This document shows positions 38,213 to 40,015 of a stretch of DNA of 40,015 nucleotides, one piece after another (position 1 is the stretch's first letter; every line of letters starts with the position of its first letter). The translations under genes and the position numbers were made by a program. The stretch covers positions 1-40,015 of IMG/VR virus record IMGVR_UViG_3300026512_000033, one strand, 5' to 3'. Source of the DNA: a virus. Below the pieces are notes generated by a model that worked only from the letters and a program-made list of their open reading frames with translations, did not search any database and was not told the DNA's origin.

Positions 38213-38386
38213 CTACTCTGACTTCCAATGCTTTATTAGATTCGCGAGCCATTTGAGAGCTGCGATTGTCAGGATAATTGTTGGGGTTTGCGGTTGCTTG
38301 CTGAAATATGAGAGCAACCCGCCAATTCCCGCGTATGCGAAGATTTCCAACAGTTTAACAGCTCCTTTTTTCCAAGAGTAGCTCAT
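38213..38386 (-). CDS. Holin-like membrane protein
   Basis: A 57-residue protein from ATG 38386 behind GGAGGTGTTG. It has two hydrophobic segments (LLEIFAYAGIGGLLSYF and PTIILTIAALKWLANLI) separated by a short polar turn, and charged ends (MSYSWKKG at the start, KHWKSE at the end). This is a two-segment holin layout. It is directly upstream of the peptidase gene. Its start overlaps the upstream stop by ATGA. Confidence 0.6.
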   Translation of the reverse strand: MSYSWKKGAVKLLEIFAYAGIGGLLSYFSKQPQTPTIILTIAALKWLANLIKHWKSE

Positions 38387-38478
38387 TCTTCAACACCTCC
38401 TTCATCCTCTTTCACACTTCCAAAACTTTTCAACTTCTTATTACCCACCATGTGCTCATAACTTATCTTTTTACCCAT
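38383..38478 (-). CDS. Hypothetical 31-residue protein
   Basis: From ATG 38478 behind GAGAGGTGATT (MGKKISYEHMVGNKKL..., acidic end). Its stop overlaps the holin-like start, and its last codons form the holin's ribosome-binding site. It may be a coupling leader or a holin regulator. It is real by the same criteria as its neighbours but has no recognisable domain. Confidence 0.5.
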   Translation of the reverse strand: MGKKISYEHMVGNKKLKSFGSVKEDEGGVEE

Positions 38479-38483
38479 AAGAA

Positions 38484-38729
38484 TCACCTCTCAAATCCTA
38501 TTTTTTTCTTCTCCAACTTCTCGTAAAGAACATCTCCACTTTTCAAATCGTAAAAAAACTTCAAAGAGTAGTTCTGCTTGTAAAACTCAACATCTCTCAA
38601 AGTTTGTAACAACTCTCCAATCTTAGCTTCGTAAGATTCCTTTTCAGCTTCTAACTGTTTCAAAGCATCGTAAATCTTCGTGACAAACTCGCTTTCCGAA
38701 ATCTCCACGAGCTTCTCCAACTTTTTCAT
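38484..38729 (-). CDS. Coiled-coil protein
   Basis: An 81-residue protein from ATG 38729 behind GGAGGAGTTG; GTG 38735 is the alternative. It is almost fully helical (FVTKIYDALKQLEAEKESYE, AKIGELLQTLRDVEFYKQNY). It overlaps the nuclease-like gene by 4 nt. It may be a partner of that nuclease or part of the exit module. No family is recognised. Confidence 0.65.
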   Translation of the reverse strand: MKKLEKLVEISESEFVTKIYDALKQLEAEKESYEAKIGELLQTLRDVEFYKQNYSLKFFYDLKSGDVLYEKLEKKKIGFER

Positions 38730-39079
38730 TTCCACAACTCCTCCTCAAAATTGTTGTGAATGTAAAACTTCTCAACCTTGTAGTTCGGGAAGTACTCATT
38801 CATCAGAAGCTCTTCAACGCTGAGCTGATGCCTCGCCTTATTTCTCAAATGGTCCCTCAACTTGTACTCTACGAGGTAAATGGTGTGACTTCTAGGCTGG
38901 TAAATAGTGATGTCAGGCTCAGCAACAATATTCTGACCCGAGTAAAACCTACCCTCCTTCGCTACGAATACGTCTCGTTCGAGGTCGGGGAAGTATCTGT
39001 GCGGGTGTTCAAACATTTCTTCCAAGTGAGAACCGTGACGAGTCTCATCTTTGGAAACGTGCGAATGTTTGTGTTTCAA
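38726..39079 (-). CDS. PD-(D/E)XK nuclease-like protein
   Basis: TTG 39079 lies six bases after AAGGTG (117 residues); TTG 39094 and two GTG codons upstream are less well spaced. The core motif reads EPDITIYQPRSHTIYLVEYKLRD, a good match to the D-x(n)-E-x-K active site (VEYK). A His-rich N terminus (MKHKHSHVSKDETRHGSHLEE) may bind metal. It may act in DNA processing, host DNA degradation or packaging. It lies outside the replication operon, which is unusual. Confidence 0.6.
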   Translation of the reverse strand: MKHKHSHVSKDETRHGSHLEEMFEHPHRYFPDLERDVFVAKEGRFYSGQNIVAEPDITIYQPRSHTIYLVEYKLRDHLRNKARHQLSVEELLMNEYFPNYKVEKFYIHNNFEEELWK

Positions 39080-39136
39080 AATCACCACCTTCAAATTTTT
39101 TTAACAATGATTGTAAAAAAAAATAATAAAAAAAAG

Positions 39137-39153
39137 TTTTTATAATCCTTTCC
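39137..39153 (-). promoter_or_regulatory. Archaeal-type promoter for the nuclease/lysis operon
   Basis: On the minus strand, GGAAAGGA is followed by TTATAAAAA (39137-39145). Expected start is near 39113, about 34 bases before TTG 39079. It fits the BRE/TATA layout seen at 17177 and 39704, and it lies just after the terminator of the upstream gene. Confidence 0.55.
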
Positions 39154-39171
39154 AAAAAGGGGGAAGCCCCC
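39154..39171 (-). terminator. Intrinsic-type terminator after the Cys-rich gene
   Basis: GGGGG-CTT-CCCCC (39159-39171) followed by TTTTT on the minus strand, beginning directly after the stop codon at 39172. It separates the Cys-rich gene from the nuclease/lysis operon. Confidence 0.65.
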
Positions 39172-39651
39172 TCACTCATCGTCGTTTACCCAGCAAGCAC
39201 AAGCATTACTTCCAACACCGCAATTGTTCAAACAATCAGCGTAGTTGTTGAAAGCAGTGTATGTCTGATTGTGCCCGTTGAAAACACGCTTATCACCAAC
39301 GATCACTGAGACTTTGTGACCGTCAACGCAGTAAGCGGCACAGTCAGAGTCTGTTATGAAGTTTCTGATATTACTGTGGTTTATTAATGTGCAGTTACTC
39401 TCGTTCAAAGCTTCTTCTATGAACCCTTGGCAGAGACTTCTTGTCGGTTGCAAATACTTTATCACTGTTTCATTGTGATACACTGGAACTTCTTTTATCA
39501 CTGTGCGGTTTCTGAAAACTATGTGGTCTGCTACTACTACTTCTGGTTTTATTCTCGCTTTAGTCACTGTGTACGTTACGAAGCTTGTTAGCAGAATCCC
39601 TGCTAAGAATAGCAAAGTCACTGCTAGTGCTGTGCTGTTTTTCTTTACCAT
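39172..39651 (-). CDS. Cys-rich, sequon-rich membrane-anchored protein
   Basis: A 159-residue protein with GGAGGTGTG before ATG 39651. It starts with a short basic stretch and one membrane segment (TALAVTLLFLAGILLTSFVTYTV), and the rest faces outside. That part has eight cysteines, the last four crowded in a CLNNCGVGSNACACW run, and six N-x-S/T sequons (such as NRT, NET, NES, NHS). It is therefore probably disulfide-bonded and glycosylated. It could change the host surface (superinfection exclusion) or act in release. It has its own strong promoter and terminator. Confidence 0.7.
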   Translation of the reverse strand: MVKKNSTALAVTLLFLAGILLTSFVTYTVTKARIKPEVVVADHIVFRNRTVIKEVPVYHNETVIKYLQPTRSLCQGFIEEALNESNCTLINHSNIRNFITDSDCAAYCVDGHKVSVIVGDKRVFNGHNQTYTAFNNYADCLNNCGVGSNACACWVNDDE

Positions 39652-39703
39652 TTTCTTTCACACCTCCTTCTTGTTGTAATTTAATAAAGGAAAGGCTTAT
39701 CAG

Positions 39704-39718
39704 TATTTAAACTTTTCG
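39704..39718 (-). promoter_or_regulatory. Strong archaeal-type promoter (BRE CGAAAAG, TATA box TTTAAATA)
   Basis: On the minus strand, CGAAAAG (39712-39718) is followed directly by TTTAAATA (39704-39711), a near-perfect BRE/TATA pair. Predicted start is near 39681, leaving a 30-nt leader to ATG 39651. It is the best archaeal promoter in the window and supports an archaeal host. Confidence 0.72.
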
Positions 39719-39719
39719 G

Positions 39720-40015
39720 TTATTTTTTGGTTTTGTAAACTCTCCCACCATCGTAAAGCCTGTACTCCCCACCGATCTTCACAATCCTGTTAAGCTTCAC
39801 ATCAACCAGCTTACCGTTAGAATAGGTAAGGGTTACGAAGCCCTGCTGCCAATTAACTGTTGGGGGGACTTCACACAAACAACCGCCCTCAACCCCAACC
39901 AAATCCTTACCGTTAGCGGAGTAGTGTATCTGAGCAAGCCTGTGACTGTGCCCCATAACCAAATTACTCATCACAGAGTACATGGTATTCTTAGCCGAGT
40001 AGCCAGCGTACTTAC
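39720..40015 (-). CDS. Metallophosphoesterase, C-terminal part (continuation of the gene at 1-1638)
   Basis: This is the 3' end of the intein-bearing metallophosphoesterase; the frame is open to the window end. It carries the last metal-binding motif, GHSH, followed by a beta-rich C-terminal tail ending in KTKK. The stop at 39720 directly abuts the BRE/TATA promoter of the downstream Cys-rich gene, so the early operon ends here. It is listed separately only because the circle was cut inside the gene. Confidence 0.92.
   Translation of the reverse strand, partial: KYAGYSAKNTMYSVMSNLVMGHSHRLAQIHYSANGKDLVGVEGGCLCEVPPTVNWQQGFVTLTYSNGKLVDVKLNRIVKIGGEYRLYDGGRVYKTKK
39858..40015. repeat. Terminal direct repeat, right copy
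   Basis: Second copy of bases 1-158, with one substitution at 39984. It is what a circular or circularly permuted genome looks like after linear assembly. True fixed terminal repeats are less likely because the copy falls within the 3' part of a gene. Confidence 0.95.

Noticed and set aside
1-40015. CRISPR array, tRNA genes, integrase, insertion sequence
   Set aside because: No regularly spaced repeats with unique spacers, no tRNA cloverleaf, and no recombinase or transposase motif were seen on either strand.

Overview
The window is a complete tailed-virus genome, most likely of an archaeal siphovirus (Caudoviricetes). The first 158 bases recur at the end (1-158 = 39858-40015, one mismatch), so the molecule is a circle, or a circularly permuted assembly, of 39,857 bp. 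The archaeal assignment rests on a PriS-like primase with a PriL-like Fe-S domain, several BRE/TATA-type promoters, an Hjc-like nuclease, and no bacterial-type replication or regulatory genes. Shine-Dalgarno sites are strong (GGAGGTG or GAGGTGGTGA), and TTG starts recur at a fixed distance from them. No integrase, DNA polymerase, tRNA or CRISPR array was seen, so a lytic or episomal virus is more likely than an integrating one.

Layout. The early and middle genes lie on the minus strand from 17120 down to 1 and across the circle junction to 39720. From upstream to downstream these are: an island of about 20 very small genes (17.1-11.3 kb); a block of DNA-binding and regulatory genes (11.1-8.5 kb); an OB-fold-like protein, an AAA+ ATPase and an Hjc-like nuclease (8.5-5.2 kb); and a modification/priming operon (5.2 kb to the junction). 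That operon holds an Nmad1-like protein, two DNA methyltransferases, the primase, and a metallophosphoesterase whose catalytic GNHE motif is split by a 321-residue intein.

The late genes lie on the plus strand from 18.53 to 37.23 kb in standard siphovirus order: TerS, TerL, portal, protease, scaffold, HK97-fold capsid protein, connectors, tail tube, chaperones, a short tape measure, tail hub and fibres. A receptor-binding-type cassette (a small hub protein plus a beta-helix protein) sits inside the head genes, and a homologous hub precedes the tail-tip fibres. A minus-strand lysis and exposed-protein module (transglutaminase-like cysteine peptidase, holin-like protein, Cys-rich membrane protein) fills 37.25-39.65 kb.

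The 1.4-kb gene-free region at 17.13-18.53 kb separates the two arms. It holds three 20-bp iterons, nested hairpins, a modular tandem repeat and abrupt A/C-to-G/T strand-composition flips, and is the probable replication origin and divergent promoter region. The only convergent junction, near 37.24 kb, lies almost exactly opposite on the circle, so all genes would run with the replication forks.
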